This document shows, piece after piece, positions 6,570 to 12,690 of a stretch of 64,000 nucleotides of DNA. The translations under genes and the position numbers were made by a program. Each line of letters opens with the position of its first letter. Positions within the stretch are counted from its first letter, which is position 1. Source of the DNA: Litchfieldella rifensis (GTDB lineage: Bacteria; Pseudomonadota; Gammaproteobacteria; Pseudomonadales; Halomonadaceae); NCBI RefSeq assembly GCF_042646605.1, contig NZ_JBHRUG010000009.1, positions 186,001-250,000 of the forward strand, in the 5' to 3' direction. The notes beneath the pieces were generated by a model. The model had not been told where the DNA came from and searched no databases. It saw nothing but the letters and a program-made list of their open reading frames with translations.

Positions 6570-6854
6570 ATGGCAAGTGATTTAGCAAAAAGAATTCGCC
6601 TGATACGTGAGGCCGAGACATCGGGCAGAGCAGAGTTTTCGCAACTTATTGGAATATCTAAGAAAACTATCGAAGGCATGGAGCAAACAGGAAGGACACC
6701 CAAAGGTGAACTTCTAGAAGCGGTATGTAATACATGGCCGAAGTACACGCTATGGCTAATGACAGGCCAAGTGAACGAAGAGGCTGGCCAGATCAGCCCA
6801 GAAATAGAAAAGGCGCGTAAAGCGTTTAAGCCAACGGGAACGGCTACCGATTAG
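6570..6854 (+). CDS. XRE-type phage repressor
   Basis: A 94-residue protein with an N-terminal helix-turn-helix (LAKRIRLIREAE... FSQLIGISKKTIEGMEQTGR) of the Cro/CI type. A short C-terminal helix follows, without a peptidase domain. The ATG at 6570 follows GGGCGAG and places the HTH at the N-terminus as usual. It is transcribed away from the early operon and probably maintains lysogeny. Because it lacks a LexA-like self-cleavage domain, induction must use another route, for example an antirepressor. Confidence 0.82.
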   Translation: MASDLAKRIRLIREAETSGRAEFSQLIGISKKTIEGMEQTGRTPKGELLEAVCNTWPKYTLWLMTGQVNEEAGQISPEIEKARKAFKPTGTATD

Positions 6855-6896
6855 CCAGGAAGGTTGTGGATAACTGGTACCAGGGAGGAAGGGACT

Positions 6897-7031
6897 ATGG
6901 AGGATGCCGCCAAGGAAGCATTCGGAGCGATGATTAGAATGGCAATACTTTTTGGAGCAATGAGTATTGCTTATATTATTTTTGAAAAGTGGTTGCTTAG
7001 TAAATTCAAAAGAAAAAATAGAAGAAAATAA
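6897..7031 (+). CDS. Small membrane peptide (44 aa)
   Basis: A short frame with a strong ribosome site (GGGAGGAAGG, 4 bases before the ATG). The peptide has an acidic start (MEDAAKEAFGAM), one membrane helix (AILFGAMSIAYIIF) and a strongly basic tail ending KRKNRRK. It follows the repressor by 42 bases. A degenerate copy of its upstream leader recurs before the next small frame. No family is recognised; a superinfection-exclusion or toxin-like peptide is possible. Confidence 0.5.
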   Translation: MEDAAKEAFGAMIRMAILFGAMSIAYIIFEKWLLSKFKRKNRRK

Positions 7032-7084
7032 TGGCGTGGATGCTAATTGGCCAAGAAAATTGTGAATAACTAGTATGAACAGGG

Positions 7085-7369
7085 ATGGAAGGAAATAAAA
7101 ATGCAGGAAATGCAATACGTTCTAAACCAATTATTGGTACTTCAATTAATGACGATGGTAGTTGTTGTGGCCGTCGTTATTTTTTTATGTGGTGCTCCTA
7201 TGTTTATGTGACGTCTAGATGTGACTGGTTTGAAGAAGATGTGAGAATAAGGAATGCAGAGAAGAGTTATAACTTGGCTAGAGCAGAACAAATTAGACTG
7301 GAATCATTGGCGCTCAATGATAGATTGGAGAAAGGCGGAATAGATACGAGAGAAAAAGAATTTTTCTAA
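7085..7369 (+). CDS. Doubtful overlapping reading frame (94 aa)
   Basis: A second frame overlaps the 36-residue peptide. Its first 40 codons look non-coding. The later part (DWFEEDVRIRNAEKSYNLARAEQIRLESL...) reads like a charged coiled coil and could be translated from an internal start such as ATG 7187. It ends a few bases before the bidirectional terminator. I list it because the C-terminal half is protein-like, but the start is unknown and the whole frame may be spurious. Confidence 0.3.
   Translation: MEGNKNAGNAIRSKPIIGTSINDDGSCCGRRYFFMWCSYVYVTSRCDWFEEDVRIRNAEKSYNLARAEQIRLESLALNDRLEKGGIDTREKEFF
7101..7211 (+). CDS. Small membrane peptide (36 aa)
   Basis: A short frame with GGAAGGAAAT just before its ATG. 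The product (MQEMQYVLNQLLVLQLMTMV then VVVAVVIFLCGAPMFM) is almost one membrane helix. The DNA before it (TTGTGAATAACTAGTA) is a near copy of that before the 44-residue peptide (TTGTGGATAACTGGTA), so the two arose by tandem duplication of a leader or of the gene. It conflicts with a longer overlapping frame at 7085-7369; the ribosome site favours this one. Confidence 0.45.
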   Translation: MQEMQYVLNQLLVLQLMTMVVVVAVVIFLCGAPMFM

Positions 7370-7375
7370 AATAGA

Positions 7376-7399
7376 AAGGCTGGCTTATTTGCCAGCCTT
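7376..7399. terminator. Bidirectional terminator between converging cargo genes
   Basis: A 9-base-pair stem (AAGGCTGGC/GCCAGCCTT) with a 6-base loop sits between the rightward small genes and the leftward membrane-protein gene, overlapping the latter's stop codon. T- or A-rich flanks on both sides fit use in both directions. Confidence 0.75.
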
Positions 7400-8332
7400 A
7401 TCATTGTGTTCAGAATTTCCAGTCAATCTATTGTGAGTGTCAAAATTAAACCCAGATACCGTTAAAATCTTGTCCCTAGGGATAGATATGCAGTCATAAC
7501 TGTTGGCACTGCTAAGATCGAAGTCATATCTAGTGGTAAAAGATAATGTTTTGTCGTCGCCCCTATATCCAGAAACAACAGGTACAATTTGTATTGAAGT
7601 GGAAGCAACCCCTTCCTCATCAGGTTCCGGTATAATTTTCGGAAGCCCTATATAAAACTTTTCATTCTCGAGTGTAATCAGCGCATAGGTGATGACTCTA
7701 GGTTCCAAAACCTGGGTAATCTCATTTAGAGTTGCGCTTATTGACTCTTTTTCTTCATCGCTCATATCTTTGCGACGAATAGACTTAATTGCGTTATACA
7801 CTTCTTCCCTTGAAGACTGTATATTGTCATTGTAAACGAGATCTTCTTTTGCCTTGTCAGCGATAACCATAAGCTGATATTCAACAGGAGACTTTTCAAA
7901 GAATATTCTTTCAATGGCGCGAGTCTTCTTTTTTGCCAAGAGGAATATTCTCGAAAGTATTACTAAGAATCTATTTTCACCATTGGCAATGATGCTTATT
8001 GAACCATATATTACCCAGGTCGTGAATATTGAAACGATAGATACAGATGCAACATCAACGCTAGTGCTTGATGAAGCCGAGTTGGATAGTCTGAATATGT
8101 GACTGTCTTCGATAATGGTGGAAGCAATGCTAAATATACTAGAAAATCCTAGTTTTGGTAGTGCAATGCCAAATATTACAAAAATAGCGCTGACGATTAT
8201 AAATCCAAAGGTGGCCGCTCTTATATATAGCGACCAGCCATGATACAAGCTTATTTTTATCTTTTCTGACGGCCAGCATGATATATAAAGATACCCACAT
8301 ATCAAAATCGGAAATATAAGGAGGCCGATCAA
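7385..8332 (-). CDS. AT-rich cargo gene: membrane protein of unknown function
   Basis: A 315-residue protein starting at TTG 8332 (AAGGGA 7 bases upstream). There are about three membrane segments in residues 1-125 (MIGLLIFPILICGYLYI; FGFIIVSAIFVIFGIAL; IVSIFTTWVIYGSISII). A roughly 190-residue cytoplasmic part follows, rich in charged helices then beta strands. Codon use and base composition are strikingly AT-rich compared with the chromosome and even with the phage structural genes, which marks recent acquisition. It follows a 66-residue gene by 30 bases. No known family is recognised. Cargo at this place in temperate phages often serves superinfection exclusion or anti-phage defence; that is inference only. 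Confidence 0.75.
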   Translation of the reverse strand: MIGLLIFPILICGYLYISCWPSEKIKISLYHGWSLYIRAATFGFIIVSAIFVIFGIALPKLGFSSIFSIASTIIEDSHIFRLSNSASSSTSVDVASVSIVSIFTTWVIYGSISIIANGENRFLVILSRIFLLAKKKTRAIERIFFEKSPVEYQLMVIADKAKEDLVYNDNIQSSREEVYNAIKSIRRKDMSDEEKESISATLNEITQVLEPRVITYALITLENEKFYIGLPKIIPEPDEEGVASTSIQIVPVVSGYRGDDKTLSFTTRYDFDLSSANSYDCISIPRDKILTVSGFNFDTHNRLTGNSEHNDKAGK

Positions 8333-8362
8333 AGGTTGTCCCTTTCCTTTTTGGAAGATTAT

Positions 8363-8563
8363 TTACTTTTTGTTATTCTTAAAAAATATATCTATATTTC
8401 TTTTCTCTCTTTGGGAGGCCTTTTCATAACCGCTATATGTAGCAACCACAGTCGAGGTTCCAACTACGCGCACACCACTTTCTTGGCTAGCTTTCCTAGC
8501 AGCCTCTTTGGCCATGTCTTTAATAGCTTCCAAGTCAATGCGTTTAACTGTATCCGTAGTCAT
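8363..8563 (-). CDS. Small hypothetical protein (66 aa), partner of membrane protein
   Basis: Starts MTTDTVKRIDLEAIKDMAKE at the ATG at 8563, which has GGGAGAGG upstream; an ATG eight codons earlier lacks such a site. The N-terminal half is an amphipathic helix rich in Lys, Glu and Ala. The C-terminus is basic (KRNIDIFFKNNKK). It is the first gene of a two-gene AT-rich operon with the 315-residue membrane protein. The function is unknown. Confidence 0.55.
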   Translation of the reverse strand: MTTDTVKRIDLEAIKDMAKEAARKASQESGVRVVGTSTVVATYSGYEKASQREKRNIDIFFKNNKK

Positions 8564-8587
8564 AGTAGCCACCTCTCCCATAGTCAT

Positions 8588-8915
8588 TATCTATCATTCT
8601 TGTGATTGTGATAGGTAATTCAAATTTGACTGCGCTCCTTGCTTGCCATTTCTTGCACCTTTGCAGCTTGCGGAATATACCCGTCTCTAATGCATAGCAC
8701 AAGTTGGGCAGTAAATGGTGTCGACTTTGTGACGACGGCAATAGAAAGATAGCCAGTTATTGGCATGCATTAGCTAGAATTCATAACTCCTTGATGCCAA
8801 TGCGTCCACATTGTGGCTACGCTCGATACATACCAAGGCCATCGTAGGCAGGTATTTCACCACCTAACCATATGATTTATAGGCTAAAGGTTCGCACTGG
8901 CATGTATCAGCTTCG
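8588..8915. other. Gene-free end of the prophage
   Basis: This stretch between the last cargo gene and the tRNA remnant shows no credible reading frame or RNA gene. It contains the putative cargo promoter near 8674-8702 and otherwise nothing I can interpret. It should be the phage-side half of the attachment region. Confidence 0.5.
8674..8702 (-). promoter_or_regulatory. Putative promoter of the cargo operon
   Basis: On the minus strand TTGTGC, 17 bases and TATATT precede the 66-residue gene by about 110 bases. The -10 is good and the -35 weak. Confidence 0.35.
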
Positions 8916-8971
8916 ATTCAAAATCCGCCGCTGGAGACAGCGTGTCGGTTCGAGTCCGACCCCGGGCACCA
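8916..8971 (+). tRNA. tRNA-Leu(CAA) 3' half, prophage attachment site
   Basis: From the anticodon loop (TTCAAAA, anticodon CAA) onward the sequence is a normal leucine tRNA. It has a 3' anticodon strand, a long variable arm (CGCTG-GAGA-CAGCG), a T arm (GTCGG-TTCGAGT-CCGAC), acceptor strand CCCGGGC and encoded ACCA. Upstream of the loop the sequence does not pair: no 5' anticodon strand, D arm or acceptor strand is present. This is what integration into a tRNA gene leaves at the distal junction. The intact, reconstituted tRNA should lie at the other end of the element, left of the window. Confidence 0.85.
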
Positions 8972-9088
8972 TTCCTTTCAAGTACTTAGCGTCTCTTCCT
9001 CACTCTCGATTCCTTCCGATTTTTCTAGCGTGTCTACGTTGTGTCTACGGCAGGGCGTACTTGATTGCGTCGTCCGCGAGGTGAGCTG

Positions 9089-9244
9089 TCACTCCCGGTC
9101 CGTTTTCCGGGTCCACCGGATCACCCCACCCAGAATGATCAGTACCAGCCCGACAAAGCCGAAGGGGCTGATGCTCTGCCACCCATAGATGAGCAACGCG
9201 ACGCCGATGACCTGAAGGATCAGCGCGAATGTCCTGACGTTCAT
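9089..9244 (-). CDS. Small two-helix membrane protein (51 aa)
   Basis: Starts MNVRTFALILQVIGVALLIY with AGGAAG upstream, then a second helix (FVGLVLIILGGVIRW) and a charged tail (TRKTDRE). It is the first host gene after the tRNA remnant. No function is known for such short proteins. Confidence 0.6.
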   Translation of the reverse strand: MNVRTFALILQVIGVALLIYGWQSISPFGFVGLVLIILGGVIRWTRKTDRE

Positions 9245-9391
9245 ATTTCGCTTCCTGCCTGCATATGTCGTACCAGTGTAACCGCATGCCTGAAGGGCTT
9301 GCATGGCCGCGCAAAGGGAAGGAGACGTTTGTTGGCGCGGTGCGCACCATTGAGCTGGTTCAGATGGGGATGGGAAATATCCGACAAGCGA

Positions 9392-9409
9392 TGTAGGAGA
9401 TCTCCTACA
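9392..9409. promoter_or_regulatory. 18-bp perfect palindrome, possible operator
   Basis: TGTAGGAGA followed by its exact reverse complement TCTCCTACA. Symmetry over nine bases with no loop is typical of a dimeric regulator site. It lies about 150 bases upstream of the minus-strand small membrane gene and about 90 bases before the plus-strand terminator. The binding factor is unknown. Confidence 0.45.
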
Positions 9410-9496
9410 GAACATGTTGGCAATGGCTCACAACATGGTGATGTCATGATGACTAGAGTGATAATCAGTTCCTCGAGTCGTGTTCCCTGCTTTTTT

Positions 9497-9526
9497 CCGG
9501 CCACCCCGCTTAGTGGCCGGCTTTTT
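9497..9526 (+). terminator. Intrinsic terminator without an upstream gene
   Basis: CCGGCCAC, 8-base loop, GTGGCCGG, then CTTTTTG. It is a strong stem with a T run on the plus strand. The T-rich run before it (TTTTTT at 9491-9496) is also present, but there is no A run on the far side for efficient reverse use. Confidence 0.75.
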
Positions 9527-9618
9527 GTTGTCTTTTTCCGGCTGGCGATGCAGCGGATTGGCGTGACACGTCATTTATGCTTATCTGAGACGTGAAGGGT
9601 TCGGGGAGCCGTCACGCC

Positions 9619-10110
9619 ATGCCGAGAAGCAAGAGCAAGCGTCAGAAGCCACCTATCACTCCGCGCAGGTTCCCGTCTTCCAGGCACCGATCGCGTTCGT
9701 TCAGGCCTCGCAGGCTGGTGCGCGGGGTGGTGATCGCGCTGGCCATCCTGTTGGTGCCGGTGACCTGGCTCATCATGGAAGTTCGCAGCACGCAGATGCT
9801 GACCGATCTGGATATCATCGGCAGCGGTGAGCCGGTGGTGGTGCAGATCCATGAGCCTGGGTTCGAGGATAGCGAGCGCTTGCGCCGCGATATCGATGCG
9901 GCCCGCAGCCGGATGAGCGGCGAGTTGGCATTTCGGGTGGTCAACATTGATACTTCCCGGGGAGCTCGCTTCGCCTACGAGTATGGCGTGTCGCCGGCGA
10001 CCGTGATGTTGTTCGACGCTCGAGGCGAGGTAGCGCGAGTGATCGAAGGGGGAGGGAGCGCCGAGGACCTGGAGGCTACCTTCACCGCTCATCTGAGAGG
10101 CGCCAAGTAG
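9619..10110 (+). CDS. Membrane-anchored thioredoxin-fold-like protein (163 aa)
   Basis: The N-terminus is very basic (MPRSKSKRQKPP...) and followed by one membrane helix (VIALAILLVPVTWLIMEV, about residues 35-52). The remaining part resembles a degenerate thioredoxin fold: VVVQIHEPGFEDSERL, then FRVVNIDTSRGARFAYEYGV, then SPATVMLFDARGEVARVIEGG with the cis-proline-like SPAT. The CxxC is absent, so no redox role is expected. The ATG at 9619 follows GGGGAG; an in-frame GTG 9 codons upstream is less likely. It is probably a periplasmic protein of unknown function. Confidence 0.6.
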   Translation: MPRSKSKRQKPPITPRRFPSSRHRSRSFRPRRLVRGVVIALAILLVPVTWLIMEVRSTQMLTDLDIIGSGEPVVVQIHEPGFEDSERLRRDIDAARSRMSGELAFRVVNIDTSRGARFAYEYGVSPATVMLFDARGEVARVIEGGGSAEDLEATFTAHLRGAK

Positions 10111-10195
10111 CGCCAGGGTGTCGCTGCGGGCTGCCGGTGCGGTCATGGGGCTGTTTTCGTGGGTCGATTCGTTTGGAGTCTTCAGGGAGGAGTAC

Positions 10196-10813
10196 ATGCC
10201 CTTTTCACTGTGGCTGTCGTTGGCAGCGGTATGCGCCATGGGGGCCATGTCGCCGGGACCGAGTCTGGCCCTGGTATTGCGCCATACCCTGGGAGGCGGG
10301 CGCTTGCCGGGCGTGGCGGCGGCGCTGTCCCACGCCTTGGGCGTGGGCCTTTATGCCCTGCTCACCGTGTGGGGGCTGGGGGCGCTGATCGCACGCCAGC
10401 CACTGCTGTTCCAGTTCATCACCTGGGTGGGGGCGGCCTATCTGGCATGGCTGGGCATCAAGGCGTTGCGTGCCGGGCGCGTGGCCACATGGCAAGCCTC
10501 GGGGGTGATCACGAGCCGTGCTCAGGCGGCCCGCGAGGGCATGCTGGTGGCTCTGGGCAACCCCAAGTTGATCCTGTTCTTCGTCGCATTGCTCAGTCAG
10601 TTCGTCAGCCCCGAGATGAGCCTGGCGGCCAAGACGCTGATCGTCGCCACCGCGATGGTGATCGATGGTGGCTGGTATGTACTGGTGGCCATGGCGTTGT
10701 CGCATTCGTCGGTATTGCCCTGGTTGCAGGCTCGTGCTCACTGGATCAATCGCCTTACCGGCGTGCTGTTGCTGGGATTGGCCCTACGGGTGGTGCTGGG
10801 ACCACTCGGGTAA
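10196..10813 (+). CDS. LysE/RhtB-family exporter
   Basis: A 205-residue inner-membrane protein with about six helices. The N-terminal family motif AMSPGPSLALVLRHTLGGGR is clear, followed by ALSHALGVGLYALLTVWGL and the GAAYLAWLGIKALR segment. The family exports amino acids or homoserine lactones; the substrate here cannot be told. The ATG at 10196 has GGGAGGAG at good spacing, so the longer upstream frame is not needed. The preceding gene ends 85 bases before. Confidence 0.88.
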   Translation: MPFSLWLSLAAVCAMGAMSPGPSLALVLRHTLGGGRLPGVAAALSHALGVGLYALLTVWGLGALIARQPLLFQFITWVGAAYLAWLGIKALRAGRVATWQASGVITSRAQAAREGMLVALGNPKLILFFVALLSQFVSPEMSLAAKTLIVATAMVIDGGWYVLVAMALSHSSVLPWLQARAHWINRLTGVLLLGLALRVVLGPLG

Positions 10814-10912
10814 TGATGCTTTACCTCCTGCCGGGACAAGATTCTCACTCGAATGTCTGATTGGTGTTACACTTGATTACATATCCCGCTCCGGTACCCA
10901 GCGAGGGACAGG

Positions 10913-12106
10913 ATGCCTGCAGACACCCAGCCATTGGCGGCCATACTGGATGACGACCCGGATGTCGCCGTCATGCTCTCGCTGCAATTGCGTGTACTGG
11001 GCATGGAAGCCTGCTGTTACCGTGAGCAAGCGCCGCTTCTGGCCGAGTTGCCCTATCGCCGTCCGCGTATGGTGATACTGGCCCTGGAGTTCGGTCAGGT
11101 CGATGGCATTGCCGTGCTGCGCCGACTGGCCGAGCTGGAGTATCGGGGTGTCGTGCTCTTGCTCAGTGGCGTCGAGCGCAAGATTGTGCGTATCGCCGAG
11201 CGTGTCGGTCGTGCCTTGGGACTGACCATTCTCGATTCCTTGAGCAAGCCCTATCGGCTGGCCGATCTGCGCCGGCGCCTTGACGGGATCAGGCCTCGTG
11301 TCCAGGGCGGTGGCGAATCCCGTGTCGATGCGATACGCAGTCCCGACGAGATCGAGCTGGCGCTGGCGCATGACGAATTCATCGTGCATTACCAGCCGCA
11401 GTACGAACTGGCCAATCGTCGTCTGAGCGGGGTCGAGACCCTGGTGCGTTGGCAGCATCCCGGTGCCGGTCTGCTCTATCCGGGCCAGTTCCTGCACTTG
11501 ATGGCCCCCGAACAGTGCCAGGCGATGACGCGGCACTTGGTGGCACTGGCCATGCGGGACGCCGCTCGCTGGAGCGAGGCGGGGCTGCAACTGTCGGTCT
11601 CGGTCAACGTGACCCCGGCCGAATTGATGAATGTCGAGCTACTGTCGCTGATGGGACAGTGGCGGCGGTCGCTGGCCCAGCGCTCGCCGCTGGTGCTGGA
11701 AATCACCGAGACCGGGAGCATGGACAACGACCTGTTGGGCAGTGAGGTGGCCGCACGTCTGCACCTGCTGGGTCTGGAAGTCTCGGTGGATGACTTCGGC
11801 ATCGGCTTCTCGTCGTTATCGCGCCTGCAGTTGCTGCCGATCAGCGAATTGAAGCTGGACAGGAGCTTCGTGCGCCACCTGCATGAGGACGTTCAGGATG
11901 CCGCCATCGTCGAGGCGGTGGCCCTGCTGGGGCAGCGCCTGGGTATCCGCGTGGTCGCCGAAGGCGTGGAATCCCTGGAAAGCCTGGAGCCATTGCAGCG
12001 CCTGGGCTGTACCCACGTCCAGGGATTCGCCCTGGCTCGACCGATGCCGGCCGAGGCCATCCTGGCCTTGGCGTGCGGCCTGTCAGGGCGGCGGGCTCAG
12101 TCGTGA
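10913..12106 (+). CDS. Response-regulator-like cyclic-di-GMP phosphodiesterase (REC-EAL)
   Basis: A 397-residue cytoplasmic protein. Residues 1-125 form a receiver-like domain (ILDDDPDVAVML... SKPY). The position that normally holds the phosphorylated Asp reads VILALEF, so the domain is probably not phosphorylated. Residues 140-390 form an EAL domain with the full catalytic set: E in ETLVRW (EAL position), N in SVNVTP, E in LEITE, DD in VDDFGIGFSS, K in LKLDRSF, E in AEGVES and VQGFALARPM at the end. Active c-di-GMP hydrolysis is therefore likely. The gene overlaps the converging copper-chaperone gene by 10 bases. Confidence 0.9.
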   Translation: MPADTQPLAAILDDDPDVAVMLSLQLRVLGMEACCYREQAPLLAELPYRRPRMVILALEFGQVDGIAVLRRLAELEYRGVVLLLSGVERKIVRIAERVGRALGLTILDSLSKPYRLADLRRRLDGIRPRVQGGGESRVDAIRSPDEIELALAHDEFIVHYQPQYELANRRLSGVETLVRWQHPGAGLLYPGQFLHLMAPEQCQAMTRHLVALAMRDAARWSEAGLQLSVSVNVTPAELMNVELLSLMGQWRRSLAQRSPLVLEITETGSMDNDLLGSEVAARLHLLGLEVSVDDFGIGFSSLSRLQLLPISELKLDRSFVRHLHEDVQDAAIVEAVALLGQRLGIRVVAEGVESLESLEPLQRLGCTHVQGFALARPMPAEAILALACGLSGRRAQS

Positions 12107-12588
12107 TGATGGGCGTCGGCGGCCTCGCTGCCATCGCTGGCCTCTTGGACCCAGACTTCGACCTCGATCTCTCCACGTTCTGCGAATTCCAGGGTCAGCG
12201 GGAAGGAGTCGCCTACCCGTAGCGCCTCTTGGAGACCGAGCAGCATCAGGTGGGAACCGCCACCGGGGCGCATGGTCAGGGTGTCGCCGGGCTCGATACG
12301 GATTTCATCGAGCTTGCGCATCCGCATATTGCCGTCGTCCATCGACATGTCGTGCATCTCCACCGCACGGCTGACCGGGCTGCTGGTGCCTACCAGCGTC
12401 GCGGCGCCGTCGCCTTCCACCGTGATGTCCAGATAGGCGGCGCCATTGGGAGCGCCCGGCGGGGTCGGCGTGGCGAAAGGATGGGCGATGCGTAGGTCCT
12501 CGAAGCGGACGTCGTGGGCCAGGGCGAAGGCCGGCAGCATCAGGGTGGCGGCGAACAGGGCGGACCAATGGGCGCGGCGTACGGGCAT
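12097..12588 (-). CDS. Periplasmic copper chaperone PCu(A)C
   Basis: A 163-residue secreted protein with a signal peptide (ALFAATLMLPAFALA). The copper site H-M...H-x-M is present: EMHDMSMDDGNMRM, and about 20 residues later GGGSHLMLLGL. The family passes Cu(I) to cytochrome oxidase CuA or serves copper homeostasis. The C-terminus ends in a His cluster (DAHHHD) that may also bind metal. The ATG at 12588 was chosen because AAGGAAG precedes it and it gives a compact signal sequence. It stands alone, converging on the EAL gene. Confidence 0.9.
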   Translation of the reverse strand: MPVRRAHWSALFAATLMLPAFALAHDVRFEDLRIAHPFATPTPPGAPNGAAYLDITVEGDGAATLVGTSSPVSRAVEMHDMSMDDGNMRMRKLDEIRIEPGDTLTMRPGGGSHLMLLGLQEALRVGDSFPLTLEFAERGEIEVEVWVQEASDGSEAADAHHHD

Positions 12589-12690
12589 GCGATCTTCCTT
12601 GTCGTGATTCATGGGCGTATAGCGTAGAGGCTATTCGTCAACTGCCAAGTTACCATTTGTCGCATCCCGAGGGCCCCGCTGCCACGGGCC

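Larger units (their letters stand above)
9245..9618. other. Intergenic region with palindrome and terminator
   Basis: No credible gene. It contains an 18-bp perfect palindrome (9392-9409) and an intrinsic terminator (9497-9526) that has no obvious gene upstream on the plus strand. An unannotated small RNA ending at this terminator is possible. Confidence 0.5.

Noticed and set aside
6570..7211. Toxin-antitoxin system formed by repressor and small peptides
   Set aside because: The XRE protein sits at the divergent control region with operators and is better explained as phage repressor; no known toxin fold is visible in the peptides.
8544..8741. 65-codon minus-strand frame upstream of the 66-residue cargo gene
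   Set aside because: No ribosome site; it contains the putative promoter and its end (GRGGYYDYGYS) is simply the leader of the next gene in another frame.
8972..9088. Possible integrase remnant next to the tRNA half
   Set aside because: The tandem TGTGTCTACG-like words looked like the end of an integrase gene, but neither strand gives the catalytic Arg-His-Arg-Tyr segments. Nothing supportable remains.
9065..9595. 176-codon plus-strand open frame after the tRNA remnant
   Set aside because: It runs across the terminator stem and T run at 9497-9526 and lacks a ribosome site and a recognisable protein pattern.
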